Shown piece after piece: positions 28,026 to 36,686 of a stretch of 64,000 nt of DNA. The notes beneath the pieces were generated by a model that was not told where the DNA came from, did no database searches, and worked only from the letters and a program-made list of their open reading frames with translations. The stretch spans positions 1-64,000 of the forward strand of contig CAUJCX010000041.1 of assembly GCA_963169235.1 (NCBI GenBank). The letters run 5' to 3'. This stretch comes from Actinomycetota bacterium. Lineage in GTDB: Bacteria; Actinomycetota; Thermoleophilia; Miltoncostaeales; Miltoncostaeaceae. Each line of letters begins with the position of its first letter. Positions within the stretch are counted from its first letter, which is position 1. The position numbers were made by a program, and so were the translations under genes.

Positions 28026-29351
28026 CTGCGTAGCATCAAGCCGGGCCAGATCGTGCTGCTGGGGTTCGCCGGCGTCATCTTTCTGGGCACCCTGCTGTTG
28101 TGGTTGCCCGCCTCCCGCAGCGGCCACGACCCCATGGCGTGGAAGGCCGCGCTGTTCACCTCGACGTCCGCCGTGTGCGTCACCGGGCACGCCATCGTGG
28201 ACACCCCCACGTACTGGACGCTGTTCGGGCAGATCGTGATCATGGCGCTCATCCAGGTGGGCGGCTTCGGCATCGTGACGGCCGCATCCCTGTTGCTGGT
28301 GGTCGCGCGACGCAACCTGGGCATGCGGAGCCGCATGCTGACCCAGTCGGAGTCGCAGGCCATCACCGCCAGCGACGTGCGGCGGGTGGTGGGGTCGGTG
28401 GCGGTGTTCACGCTGGCGGTGGAGGGCGCGATCGCCGTGGTGCTGGCCCTGCGCCTGCACTTCGCGTACGACGTGGGCTGGGGCGACGCGGCCTGGCGCG
28501 GGGTCTTCCACGCGGTCTCGTCGTTCAACAACGCCGGCTTCGCGCTGTACACCGACAACCTGATCGGCTTCCAGGCCGACTGGCTCATCATCGTGCCGAT
28601 CGGCCTCGGCATCATCATCGGCGGCCTCGGGCATCCCGTGTTCGCCGACCTGGGCCGCTGTCGCACGGCGGTCGGGAGCCTGACGCTGCACAGCAAGCTG
28701 ACGCTCACCGGCACCGCGGTGCTGCTGTTCGGTGGCACGCTCGCGTTCCTCCTGACCGAGTGGGACAACGGCAAGACGTTCGCGCCGATGAACATGGCCA
28801 CCAAGGTGCTGTCGGCCTGGTTCCAGTCGACCACGGCGCGCACCGCCGGGTTCAGCTCGGTGGCCATGGGCGACTTCCGCGACGAGTCGTGGCTCATCAC
28901 CGACATGCTGATGTTCGTGGGCGGTGGCAGCGGGTCGACGGCCGGTGGCGTCAAGGTGGCGACGTTCCTGGTGCTCGTGCTGATCGTGCTGGGAGAGGCC
29001 CGCGGCGGCATGCCCCCCGAGGCGTTCGGTCGCCGCATCCCGGTGCCCGCGCTGCGTCAGAGCCTGGCGGTGGCGTTCCTGGCGATCAACGCCATCACGC
29101 TGGCCACGCTGGCGCTGATGATGCTGACCCCGTACTCGCTCGACCGCTGCATCCTGGAGGTGATCTCGGCGTTCTCCACCGTGGGCCTCAGCACCGGCAT
29201 CACACCCGACCTGGGAACGCCCGGCCAGCTTGTGCTGGTCGCGATGATGTACCTGGGCCGCGTCGGGCCACTGGCCCTGGTGCTGGCCCTCGCCGGGCGC
29301 CAGAAGCAGCGGCTCTACCAGTACCCCGAGGCCAGCCCGCTGGTGGGCTGA
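28026..29351 (+). CDS. ktrB: potassium uptake channel subunit (KtrB/TrkH family), probable CTG start
   Basis: A membrane protein of about 441 residues with four pore loops of the SKT family: SAVCVTGH, SFNNAGFAL, TTARTAGFSS and FSTVGLSTGI, each keeping the filter glycine. The first helix begins SIKPGQIVLLGFAGVIFLGT. GTG 28053 would cut into this helix and has no ribosome site, whereas GGAGGT sits four bases before the in-frame CTG at 28026; no ATG, GTG or TTG lies in frame between the -10 and 28053. The RCK subunit gene follows 27 bases later. Together they import K+ with Na+ or H+. Confidence 0.9.
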   Translation: MRSIKPGQIVLLGFAGVIFLGTLLLWLPASRSGHDPMAWKAALFTSTSAVCVTGHAIVDTPTYWTLFGQIVIMALIQVGGFGIVTAASLLLVVARRNLGMRSRMLTQSESQAITASDVRRVVGSVAVFTLAVEGAIAVVLALRLHFAYDVGWGDAAWRGVFHAVSSFNNAGFALYTDNLIGFQADWLIIVPIGLGIIIGGLGHPVFADLGRCRTAVGSLTLHSKLTLTGTAVLLFGGTLAFLLTEWDNGKTFAPMNMATKVLSAWFQSTTARTAGFSSVAMGDFRDESWLITDMLMFVGGGSGSTAGGVKVATFLVLVLIVLGEARGGMPPEAFGRRIPVPALRQSLAVAFLAINAITLATLALMMLTPYSLDRCILEVISAFSTVGLSTGITPDLGTPGQLVLVAMMYLGRVGPLALVLALAGRQKQRLYQYPEASPLVG

Positions 29352-29378
29352 CCGGATCGACGAAAAGGACGGCAATCC

Positions 29379-30035
29379 GTGGCGACCCGCGACGACATCC
29401 TGGTGATCGGCCTCGGCCGGTTCGGCCGCGCCCTGGCCGAGACGCTCCTCAGCCTGGGACACGAGGTGATGGCGGTCGACGCCGACGCCCAGGCCTGCCA
29501 GGAGTGCAGCCAGACCATCGGCCACGTGGTGCAGGCCGACGCGACGTCCACCGACGCGCTGCGTCAGGTGGGGGCGGGCGAGTTCCGCACCGCGGTCGTC
29601 GCGATCGGCAACGACATCCAGGCCAGCATCATGGCCACGTACGCGCTGGTCGACCTGGGCATCCCCCGCATCTGGGCGAAGGCCATCACGGCCCAGCACG
29701 GCGCCATCCTGCAGCGCGTGGGCGCCCACCGCGTCGTGTTCCCCGAGCGTGACATGGGCGTGCGCGTCGCCCACACGATGCTGGGCCGCACCATCGACTA
29801 CGTGGAGCTCGATGACGAGTTCGTGCTCATCGAGACCACGGTGCCGCGGCAGCTGGCCGGCCGCATGATCGGCGAGGCGCAGGTGCGTTCCAAGTTCGAC
29901 GTGTCGATCCTGTGCGTCAAGCGCCCCGGGGGACGGTTCACGTACGCCACCCAGGACACCCTGCTCAATCTCGGCGACCTGGTGGTGGTGTTCGGCCCCA
30001 CCCGCTCGGCCGAGGAGTTCGCCGCCCTCGACTAG
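29379..30035 (+). CDS. ktrA: KtrA/TrkA potassium channel regulatory subunit
   Basis: A 218-residue cytoplasmic gating protein. The N-terminal RCK domain has the Rossmann motif VIGLGRFGRALAETL and the acidic residue after strand 2 (VDADAQAC) that contacts NAD or nucleotide; the C-terminal TrkA-C domain contains MIGEAQVRSKFDVSILCVKR. GTG start at 29379. Pairs with the KtrB subunit upstream. Confidence 0.93.
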   Translation: MATRDDILVIGLGRFGRALAETLLSLGHEVMAVDADAQACQECSQTIGHVVQADATSTDALRQVGAGEFRTAVVAIGNDIQASIMATYALVDLGIPRIWAKAITAQHGAILQRVGAHRVVFPERDMGVRVAHTMLGRTIDYVELDDEFVLIETTVPRQLAGRMIGEAQVRSKFDVSILCVKRPGGRFTYATQDTLLNLGDLVVVFGPTRSAEEFAALD

Positions 30036-30044
30036 GGCGGCGGG

Positions 30045-30770
30045 TCAGCGGTCGGTGATGCCGGCCGCGTCCGCCACGTCCTCGGTGACGATCCAGGTCT
30101 CGGCGCCGTCGGTGGGCTGAACACGCCCGGCCGGCAGCGCCGGGTCGCCCGCGATGGCGCGCCGCACCACGTCGCCCTTGGCCGGGTCGGCCACCAGGAA
30201 CAGCACGCGGGCGGCGGCGTTCAGCACGGGCAGGGTCATGCTGACCCGCCACGGCTGCGGCAGCTCGGGACGATGCACCGGCACCATCAGCCGCTCGGTC
30301 TCGTCCATCTCGGGCGATCCGGGGAACAGCGACGCCGTGTGTCCGTCGGCGCCGATGCCCAGCACCATCAGGTCGAATCGGGGGATGTCCTGGCGCGGGA
30401 ACGCGCGCCGCAGGTCCTCTTCGGCCCGCGCGGCGGCCTCGTCGGGCGACAGCTCGCCGTGGATGCGGTGCACGTTGTCGGGTGGGAACGGTACCCGGTC
30501 GATGAGGGCCTCGCGCACCATGCGGTAGTTCGAGCCCTCGTCATCGGGCGGGACGCACCGCTCGTCGCCGAAGAAGATGCTGAGCTTCGCCCACGGGCAA
30601 CAGCGCGAGCCCAGGTGCTGGTAGGCGACGCGCGGCGTGCTGCCTCCGGCCAGGGCGACGGATGCCGTGCCGCCCCAGGCCTGGTCGGACGCCACGGCCT
30701 CGATGCGGCGTGCCGCCTCGTCGGCGAGGGCCGCGGAATCGCTCACCACAACGATCTCGGGTCGGTTCAT
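30045..30770 (-). CDS. pgl: 6-phosphogluconolactonase
   Basis: A 241-residue DevB-type lactonase hydrolysing 6-phosphogluconolactone in the oxidative pentose phosphate pathway. ALAGGSTPRVAYQHL, FFGDERCVPPDDEGSNYRM and GIGADGHTASLFPG are diagnostic. Its ATG overlaps the opcA stop (ATGA). Last gene of the operon that runs on the minus strand from tkt. Confidence 0.95.
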   Translation of the reverse strand: MNRPEIVVVSDSAALADEAARRIEAVASDQAWGGTASVALAGGSTPRVAYQHLGSRCCPWAKLSIFFGDERCVPPDDEGSNYRMVREALIDRVPFPPDNVHRIHGELSPDEAAARAEEDLRRAFPRQDIPRFDLMVLGIGADGHTASLFPGSPEMDETERLMVPVHRPELPQPWRVSMTLPVLNAAARVLFLVADPAKGDVVRRAIAGDPALPAGRVQPTDGAETWIVTEDVADAAGITDR

Positions 30771-32107
30771 GCGGCGCCCACCTCCAGAGCGCGGGGCAAC
30801 GCCCGTTCGAACGGGACGTCGGGCCGGAGCATCTCGAGCTCGCCGGCCAGCAGTTCCGAGCGCGAGCGGCTCGGCAGCGGCAACACCCTCCTGCGGGTGG
30901 GCCGCCCGGCAGTGTAGACCACCACGGCCGCCGATTCCCTCTCGGGGATGCGCTCGATGCTGAGGTGCTGTGGGCCCCCGGCGTCGACGTGCACCTCCAC
31001 CAGGCCGGTGATGTCGACGTCGGCGCGCGGGTGCAGCTCGACCATCAGCTTGTCGCCGATGGCCTCGCGGAACCAGCCCGCGAACAGCAGCGCATCAGGG
31101 GTGGGCTGCGCACCGGCGTACCAGATCTGCAACACCGATCCGCGCCGCATGCGGTCGGCGTGGTGCCGGTCGATCAACTGGGTGATGAGCTGCCGCCACG
31201 TGGTCAGGCGCGCCCACGCCAGGTCGGTGACCGACACCCGCCCGGCACTCACCACCTCGGCCAGCTGCGCCAGCGCGACCATCGCGTCGGGTTCGCGCTC
31301 GGCCTCGGTCACCACGCGGTCGACGGTGTCCTCGATCTCGCGGTACAGCAGGTCGTCGGGCATCGGCACGCCCGGCCACCACAGGTACACGGGCAGGTCG
31401 GACCGCAACAGCGGGATGATGGCGCTGGCGACGCCCTCGGGCTGGTCGGTGTGCAGCATCAGGCGGATCAGCTCCACCTGCACCGACGCACGGCCACGGA
31501 ACACCGTCGCCCGGGTCTCGAGGTGCGCGTCGATGCCGCCCTTGCCCCCCACGGTCTTCACGATGAGGGCGCGGGACGGCTGGTGGTCGCTCATCGACTC
31601 GATGATCGACTCCACCTCGTGCGCGCTCTCGTCGTCGGCCACCGCCACCAGGTTCAGCACGCTCGCGGACGGCACGGGGCGCCCGTCCGGCTCCACCCGC
31701 AGCGCGTGCAGGTGGCGGGCCAGCTCGGTGACCGACGTGACGGTGCCGTCCCACTCGTGCTGCGTCCCAGCCGGGCGGGTGGACGTGGCGCGGGCCTTGC
31801 GGGGGGCGGGCTTGCGCGCGGCGGGCTTCTTGGCGGCGCTCTTCGTGGCGGTGGGCTTCTTCGCGGTCGCCGCCTTCGTGGGGGTGGGCTTCTTCGTGGC
31901 CGTCGTCTTCGTTGCGGGCTTCCTCGCGGCGGGCTTCGTGGCGGTGGGCTTCTTCGCCGCCTCGGACTTCGACGTGGACGCGGCCGGCTTCGCGGCGGCC
32001 GTCGTCTTCGCCTCCGCCTTGGACTTCGACGCGGACGGCTTCGCGGGCGCCTTCTTCGCCGCCGACGCGCGGGTACGGCGCGCGGGCGTGTCGCCCGCGG
32101 CGGTCAC
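30767..32107 (-). CDS. opcA: OpcA (G6PD assembly protein) with histone-H1-like N-terminal tail
   Basis: A 446-residue protein. From about residue 120 it is OpcA: TVTSVTELARHLHALRVEPD, SRALIVKTVGGKGGIDAH, SDLPVYLWWPG, MVELHPRADVDITG. OpcA activates glucose-6-phosphate dehydrogenase in actinobacteria and cyanobacteria. The first ~115 residues are a Lys/Ala/Pro/Thr-rich low-complexity tail with repeats such as KKPTATK and AARKPA, like histone H1 or AlgP; this is not part of typical OpcA. The GTG start overlaps the zwf stop (GTGA). The tail is in frame and is not preceded by a better start close to the OpcA domain. Confidence 0.88.
   Translation of the reverse strand: MTAAGDTPARRTRASAAKKAPAKPSASKSKAEAKTTAAAKPAASTSKSEAAKKPTATKPAARKPATKTTATKKPTPTKAATAKKPTATKSAAKKPAARKPAPRKARATSTRPAGTQHEWDGTVTSVTELARHLHALRVEPDGRPVPSASVLNLVAVADDESAHEVESIIESMSDHQPSRALIVKTVGGKGGIDAHLETRATVFRGRASVQVELIRLMLHTDQPEGVASAIIPLLRSDLPVYLWWPGVPMPDDLLYREIEDTVDRVVTEAEREPDAMVALAQLAEVVSAGRVSVTDLAWARLTTWRQLITQLIDRHHADRMRRGSVLQIWYAGAQPTPDALLFAGWFREAIGDKLMVELHPRADVDITGLVEVHVDAGGPQHLSIERIPERESAAVVVYTAGRPTRRRVLPLPSRSRSELLAGELEMLRPDVPFERALPRALEVGAA
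31790..32085 (-). repeat. low-complexity AKP repeat region within opcA
   Basis: Imperfect repeats coding Lys/Ala/Pro/Thr. CTTCGTGGCGGTGGGCTTCT (plus strand) occurs twice, near 31841 and 31935, as part of a longer direct repeat of about 23 bases. Confidence 0.7.
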
Positions 32108-33639
32108 AGCCGCCTCCAGCGCCGCCCGTCGCGGGCCATCAGGTCGTCGGACGACTCCGGGCCCCACGACCCGGCGTCGTAGTTGGGGAAGTCGGCCGCG
32201 CTGCCCGCCCAGGCCGTCAGCACCTGGTCCACGATCTCCCAGGCCGTCTCCACCTCGTCCCAGCGCGCGAACAGGGTGCTGTCGCCCACCAGCGCGTCCA
32301 GCAAGAGGCGCTCGTACGCCTCGGGGGAGCCCTTCAGGAACGACGAGCCGTAGCTGAAGTCCATGCTGACCGTGCGCAGGTCGACGCTGGGCCCGGGCAC
32401 CTTCGCCACGAACTTCAGCGATGCGCCCTCGTCCGGCTGGATGCGCAGCGTCAGCAGGTTCGGCGTCACCGTCTCCACCGGCGTCTCGAGGAACGGCAGG
32501 TGCGGGGGGGACCGGAACTGCACGGCGATCTCGGTGGCGCGCTTGGGCAGCCGCTTCGCGGCGCGCAGGTAGAACGGGGTGCCCGCCCAGCGCCAGTTCT
32601 CCACCCGCACCTTCAGGGCCACGAACGTCTCGGTGTTGGAGTTGGGGTCGACCTTCTCCTCCTCCCGGTACCCCGGCACCGGCACGCCGGCGATGTATCC
32701 GGGCCCGTACTGGCCCCGCGCGGCGACCTCGGCCACCTCCTCCACCCGCACCGGCGGGATGGCGCGCAGCACCTTCACCTTCTCGTCGTGCACGTCGCGG
32801 CTGTCGAAGCGGGCGGGGGGCTCCATCGCCACCAGCGACAGCACCTGGAACAGGTGGTTCTGCAGGATGTCGCGCAGGGCGCCGGCGCCGTCGTAGTAGC
32901 CGCCGCGGCCCTCGACCCCCAGGTCCTCGGCGGCCGTGATCTGCACGTGGTCCACGTAGCGCCGGTTCCACAGCGGCTCGAAGATGAGGTTGCCGAACCT
33001 CAGCACCATCAGGTTCTGGACGGTCTCCTTGCCCAGGTAGTGATCGATGCGGTACACCTGCGCCTCGGCGAACACCTGCGAGAGCTCCTGGTTCAGCGCC
33101 TGCGCCGTGGCCAGGTCCTCGCCGAACGGCTTCTCGACCACCAGCCGGCGGTAGACGCCGTCCGACTCGTCGGCAAGCCCCACCTTGCCCAGGTTCATCG
33201 CGATCACCGGGAAGAACGTGGGCGCCGTCGCCAGGTAGAACAGCCGGTTGCCGCGCGTGCCCAGGTCGGCGTCGGCCTCCTTCAGCAGCGCGTCCAGCCG
33301 CTGGTACAGATCGAGGTCGTCGAATGATCCCGACACGTAGCGCAGGCGCTGCGCGAAGCCGTGCCAGACCTCGTCGTCCACCTCGCCGTTGCGGCTGTGC
33401 TCGCTGATGGCCGCCTTCATCTCGGTGCGGAACTCGTCGTCCGACCACGGCGTCAGCGCCACGCCCACGATCACCATCTCGGGCGGCAGGAGCTGCTGCA
33501 GCGCCAGGTTGTAAAGCGCCGGCATCAGCTTGCGGTGCGAGAGGTCGCCGGACGCGCCGAACACCACCACGGCCGTGGGCGCGGGCGTGCGGTTGAGCCG
33601 CCACCCCAGGTCGAACGGGCTGTCGCTCGCGGTCGTCAC
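32104..33639 (-). CDS. zwf: glucose-6-phosphate 1-dehydrogenase
   Basis: A 511-residue NADP enzyme for the first oxidative pentose phosphate step. VVVFGASGDLSHRKLMPALY is the coenzyme site, RIDHYLGKETVQNL the substrate site, and EKPFGEDLATAQ is conserved. GTG 33639 overlaps the gnd stop by four bases and the gene's own stop overlaps opcA, so zwf is coupled on both sides. Confidence 0.96.
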   Translation of the reverse strand: MTTASDSPFDLGWRLNRTPAPTAVVVFGASGDLSHRKLMPALYNLALQQLLPPEMVIVGVALTPWSDDEFRTEMKAAISEHSRNGEVDDEVWHGFAQRLRYVSGSFDDLDLYQRLDALLKEADADLGTRGNRLFYLATAPTFFPVIAMNLGKVGLADESDGVYRRLVVEKPFGEDLATAQALNQELSQVFAEAQVYRIDHYLGKETVQNLMVLRFGNLIFEPLWNRRYVDHVQITAAEDLGVEGRGGYYDGAGALRDILQNHLFQVLSLVAMEPPARFDSRDVHDEKVKVLRAIPPVRVEEVAEVAARGQYGPGYIAGVPVPGYREEEKVDPNSNTETFVALKVRVENWRWAGTPFYLRAAKRLPKRATEIAVQFRSPPHLPFLETPVETVTPNLLTLRIQPDEGASLKFVAKVPGPSVDLRTVSMDFSYGSSFLKGSPEAYERLLLDALVGDSTLFARWDEVETAWEIVDQVLTAWAGSAADFPNYDAGSWGPESSDDLMARDGRRWRRL

Positions 33640-34532
33640 TGGTGCTTGACGGCGTGACCGCCGAACTCGCGCCGCAGGGCCGCCACCACCTGCGCGGTGA
33701 AGCTGACGTCCTGGCGCGAGCGGAACCGCTCCAGCAGCGACAGCGTGATGATGGGGGCCGGCACGTTGGTGTCGATGGCCTGCGCCACCGTCCAGCGGCC
33801 TTCGCCGGAGTCCTCCACGTAGTCCTTCACCGAGGCCAGGTCGGGCTCGCGGGTGAGGGCGGCCGCAGTCAGGTCCAGCAGCCAGCTGCGGATGACCGTG
33901 CCGTGGCGCCACGCCTCGGCGACGGCTCCCAGGTCGAGGTCGAACTCGCTGGCCTTGAGGATCTCGAAGCCCTCGGCGTAGGCCTGCATCAGCCCGTACT
34001 CGATGCCGTTGTGCACCATCTTGGTGAAGTGGCCGGCACCGGCGGGGCCCGCGTGCACCAGGCCGCCGTCCGGCGGGGCCAGGGCCGTGAGCGCGGGCTC
34101 CATGCGGGCGAACGACGCGTCGTCGCCGCCGGCCATCAGCCCGAAGCCCTCGGTGAGCCCCCACACGCCGCCCGAGACGCCGATGTCCATGAACGCCAGC
34201 CCGTGCGCCTCGGCCTTCCGGGCGCGCCGCTGGGAGTCGTGGAAGTTGGAGTTGCCGCCGTCGATGATGAGGTCGCCGGGCTCCAGGATGTCGTGGAGCT
34301 GGGTGATGACCTCCTCGGTGGGGTCGCCCGCGGGCACCATCACCCACGCGACGCGCGGGGCGGCCAGTTGCTCGCGGATGCCGGCCAGCGCCACCGGCCC
34401 CTCCCCGCCGCGCTCGGCCACCTTCGCGGCCTCGGCGTGCGGGTCGACCACCACGACGCGGTGCCCTGCCTGGGTGAGCCGGCCGGTGAGCCCGGAGCCC
34501 ATCCGCCCGAACCCGATCATCGCCAGTTCCAC
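33636..34532 (-). CDS. gnd: 6-phosphogluconate dehydrogenase, short (decarboxylating) form
   Basis: A 298-residue protein, the short form (about 300 residues) rather than the 470-residue E. coli Gnd. MIGFGRMGSGLTGRL is the coenzyme fold, DGGNSNFHDS, VSGGVWGLTEG and GHFTKMVHNGIEYG are the substrate and catalytic motifs. After the beta-2 strand VVVVDPHAEA the acidic residue favours NAD over NADP, as in other short forms; that is inference. Converts 6-phosphogluconate to ribulose 5-phosphate. Confidence 0.93.
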   Translation of the reverse strand: MELAMIGFGRMGSGLTGRLTQAGHRVVVVDPHAEAAKVAERGGEGPVALAGIREQLAAPRVAWVMVPAGDPTEEVITQLHDILEPGDLIIDGGNSNFHDSQRRARKAEAHGLAFMDIGVSGGVWGLTEGFGLMAGGDDASFARMEPALTALAPPDGGLVHAGPAGAGHFTKMVHNGIEYGLMQAYAEGFEILKASEFDLDLGAVAEAWRHGTVIRSWLLDLTAAALTREPDLASVKDYVEDSGEGRWTVAQAIDTNVPAPIITLSLLERFRSRQDVSFTAQVVAALRREFGGHAVKHQ

Positions 34533-34629
34533 GTGCCAACCTCCTGGTCGGGGGCACCCCGGGTGGGAGTGCCCGTGAGAGAGTGCACCGCGGTGGGTCT
34601 CACCGCACGCGGCACGGTCCCCGCGCCAC

Positions 34630-36612
34630 CTACCGCCCCAGCTGGTCCCGCGCGGCCTGCGCCACCGACTCGGCCGTGATGCCCAGATACGCCATGGCCT
34701 CGGGACCGGGTGCGGACGCGCCGAAGCGGTCGATCGTGACCAGCTCGCCGTCGATCCCCACCCAGCGGTGCCAGCCCAGCGACGCCGCCGCCTCCACCGC
34801 CACGCGGGCCGTGATGGACGGGGGCAGCACCGAGTCGCGGTACTCCTTCGGCTGGCGGCCGAACAGCTCGAAGCTGGGCAGGCTCACCACCCGGGCGTCG
34901 ATGCCGTCGCCCTTCAGCAGGTCGGCGGCCTCCAGCGACAGCGGCACCTCGCTGCCCGTGGCCACCAGGATGCAGTCGGCGCCGTCGCGCACCACGTACC
35001 CGCCCTTGTCCACCGGAGGCGTCCCCTCCATGGTGGGCAGGCCCTGGCGCGTCAGCACCAGCACGGTGGGGCCGTCGCTGCGGGAGATCGCCACCTTCCA
35101 GGCGGCGGCCACCTCGGTGGCGTCCGCGGGGCGCAGCACCACGGTGTTGGGGATGGCCCGTAGGCCGGCCAGCTGCTCGATGGGCTGGTGGGTGGGGCCG
35201 TCCTCACCCAGCGCCACCGAGTCGTGCGTGTACACGAAGATCGACGGCAGCCGCATCAGCGCGGCCATGCGGATCGTGTTCTTCATGTAGTCCGAGAACG
35301 TCAGGAACGTCGAGCACAGGGGCCGCAGCCCGCCGTGGGCGACGAGGGCGTTGGTGATCGCGCCCATCGCGAACTCGCGCACGCCGTAGCGGATGTTGCG
35401 GCCCGCGTACTCGCCGTGGGCGACGTCGCCGCCGTCCTTGATGGTGGTCGACGTCGACGACGACAGGTCGGCGGCGCCCTGCACCAGCTCCGGGATGGTG
35501 CCGGCCAGCCCGTTGATGGCGGTGCCGGACGACGCGCGGGTGGCCACCGACGCACCGGCCTCGAACGTGGGCAGCCCCTTCTCCCAGCCATCGGGGAGGA
35601 CGCCCTCGGTCACCCGCGTGAACTCGGCGGCCAGGTCGGGGTGGGCCTCGCGGTACGCCGCGAAGCGCGCGTTCCACTCGTCCTGGGCGCGCGTGCCCCG
35701 CTCGCGCAGTTCGTCGGCCCAGGCGGCCACGTCGTCGGGCACCAGGAACTGCGCGTCCTCGGGCCAGCCGTAATTGCGCTTGGCGCCCGCGGCCTCCTCG
35801 GCCCCCAACGGCGAGCCGTGCGCCGCGGCGGTGTCCTGCTTGGTGGGCGCGCCGAAGCCGATGTGGGTGCGGCACCGCACCAGCGTGGGGCGTCCGTCCG
35901 ACTCGGCGGCCTCGTCCAGCACCCGGCTGATCTGCGCGGCGTCGTTGCCGTCGGTGATGTCGAGCACCCGCCAGCCGTACGCCGCGAAGCGCCCCGGTAC
36001 CTGCTCCGAGAACGACAACGAGGCGGGGCCGTCCAGCGTGACGTCGTTGTCGTCGTACACCATCACCAGGCGGTCGAGGCCCAGGTGGCCGGCCAGCGAA
36101 CCCGCCTCGTGCGAGATGCCCTCCATCAGGTCGCCGTCCGAGCAGATGCACCACGTGCGGTGGTCGACGATCGCGTGTCCCTCGCGGTTGTAGCGGGCCG
36201 CCAGCATGCGCTCGGCCAGCGCGAAGCCCACGGCGTTCGCGACCCCCTGGCCCAGCGGGCCGGTGGTGATCTCCACGCCGGGCGTGTCGCCGCGCTCGGG
36301 GTGTCCCGGCGTCTCGGACCCCAGCTGCCGGAACGCCTTGATCTCGTCCATCGACAGGGCGTACCCCGACAGGTGCAGCAGGCTGTACAGCAGCATCGAC
36401 GCGTGGCCCGCCGACAGCACGAACCGGTCGCGGTCGACCCAGCCGGGGTCGGACGGCGCGTGCGCCATCTGGCGGGAGAACAGCTCCCAGCCCACCGGCG
36501 CGAGGCCCATCGGCGCGCCGGGATGGCCGCTGTTGGCCTTCTCGACGGCGTCGATCGACAGCGTGCGGATGGTCGTCGCCACCAGCTCGGGCGATGCGAG
36601 CTCACGTGCCAC
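34630..36612 (-). CDS. tkt: transketolase
   Basis: A 660-residue ThDP enzyme. [37 protein letters not shown], the ThDP motif from GDGDLMEG-type [14 protein letters not shown], the catalytic region [20 protein letters not shown] and [13 protein letters not shown] are present. Exchanges two-carbon units between pentose and other sugar phosphates. GTG 36612 follows GAGGTGAACTCC. A -10-like TAGACT on the minus strand (36655-36650) suggests a promoter here, giving a unit tkt-gnd-zwf-opcA-pgl. The gap to gnd is 97 bases. Confidence 0.95.
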   Translation of the reverse strand: MARELASPELVATTIRTLSIDAVEKANSGHPGAPMGLAPVGWELFSRQMAHAPSDPGWVDRDRFVLSAGHASMLLYSLLHLSGYALSMDEIKAFRQLGSETPGHPERGDTPGVEITTGPLGQGVANAVGFALAERMLAARYNREGHAIVDHRTWCICSDGDLMEGISHEAGSLAGHLGLDRLVMVYDDNDVTLDGPASLSFSEQVPGRFAAYGWRVLDITDGNDAAQISRVLDEAAESDGRPTLVRCRTHIGFGAPTKQDTAAAHGSPLGAEEAAGAKRNYGWPEDAQFLVPDDVAAWADELRERGTRAQDEWNARFAAYREAHPDLAAEFTRVTEGVLPDGWEKGLPTFEAGASVATRASSGTAINGLAGTIPELVQGAADLSSSTSTTIKDGGDVAHGEYAGRNIRYGVREFAMGAITNALVAHGGLRPLCSTFLTFSDYMKNTIRMAALMRLPSIFVYTHDSVALGEDGPTHQPIEQLAGLRAIPNTVVLRPADATEVAAAWKVAISRSDGPTVLVLTRQGLPTMEGTPPVDKGGYVVRDGADCILVATGSEVPLSLEAADLLKGDGIDARVVSLPSFELFGRQPKEYRDSVLPPSITARVAVEAAASLGWHRWVGIDGELVTIDRFGASAPGPEAMAYLGITAESVAQAARDQLGR

Positions 36613-36649
36613 GGAGTTCACCTCACGGTGGGGGAAAGGAGCGACAGCG

Positions 36650-36655
36650 AGTCTA
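36650..36655 (-). promoter_or_regulatory. putative -10 element before tkt
   Basis: TAGACT on the minus strand, about 38 bases before the tkt GTG, inside the 74-base gap after the guaB-family gene. Confidence 0.4.
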
Positions 36656-36686
36656 GTCCACCCTTCGCGACCCGGCGCCCGCCCGG

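Noticed and set aside
30662-32182. Plus-strand frame with Gly/Leu/Arg repeats (GGLLRGRRLRGG)
   Set aside because: It is the antisense reading of the Lys/Ala/Pro repeats in opcA.
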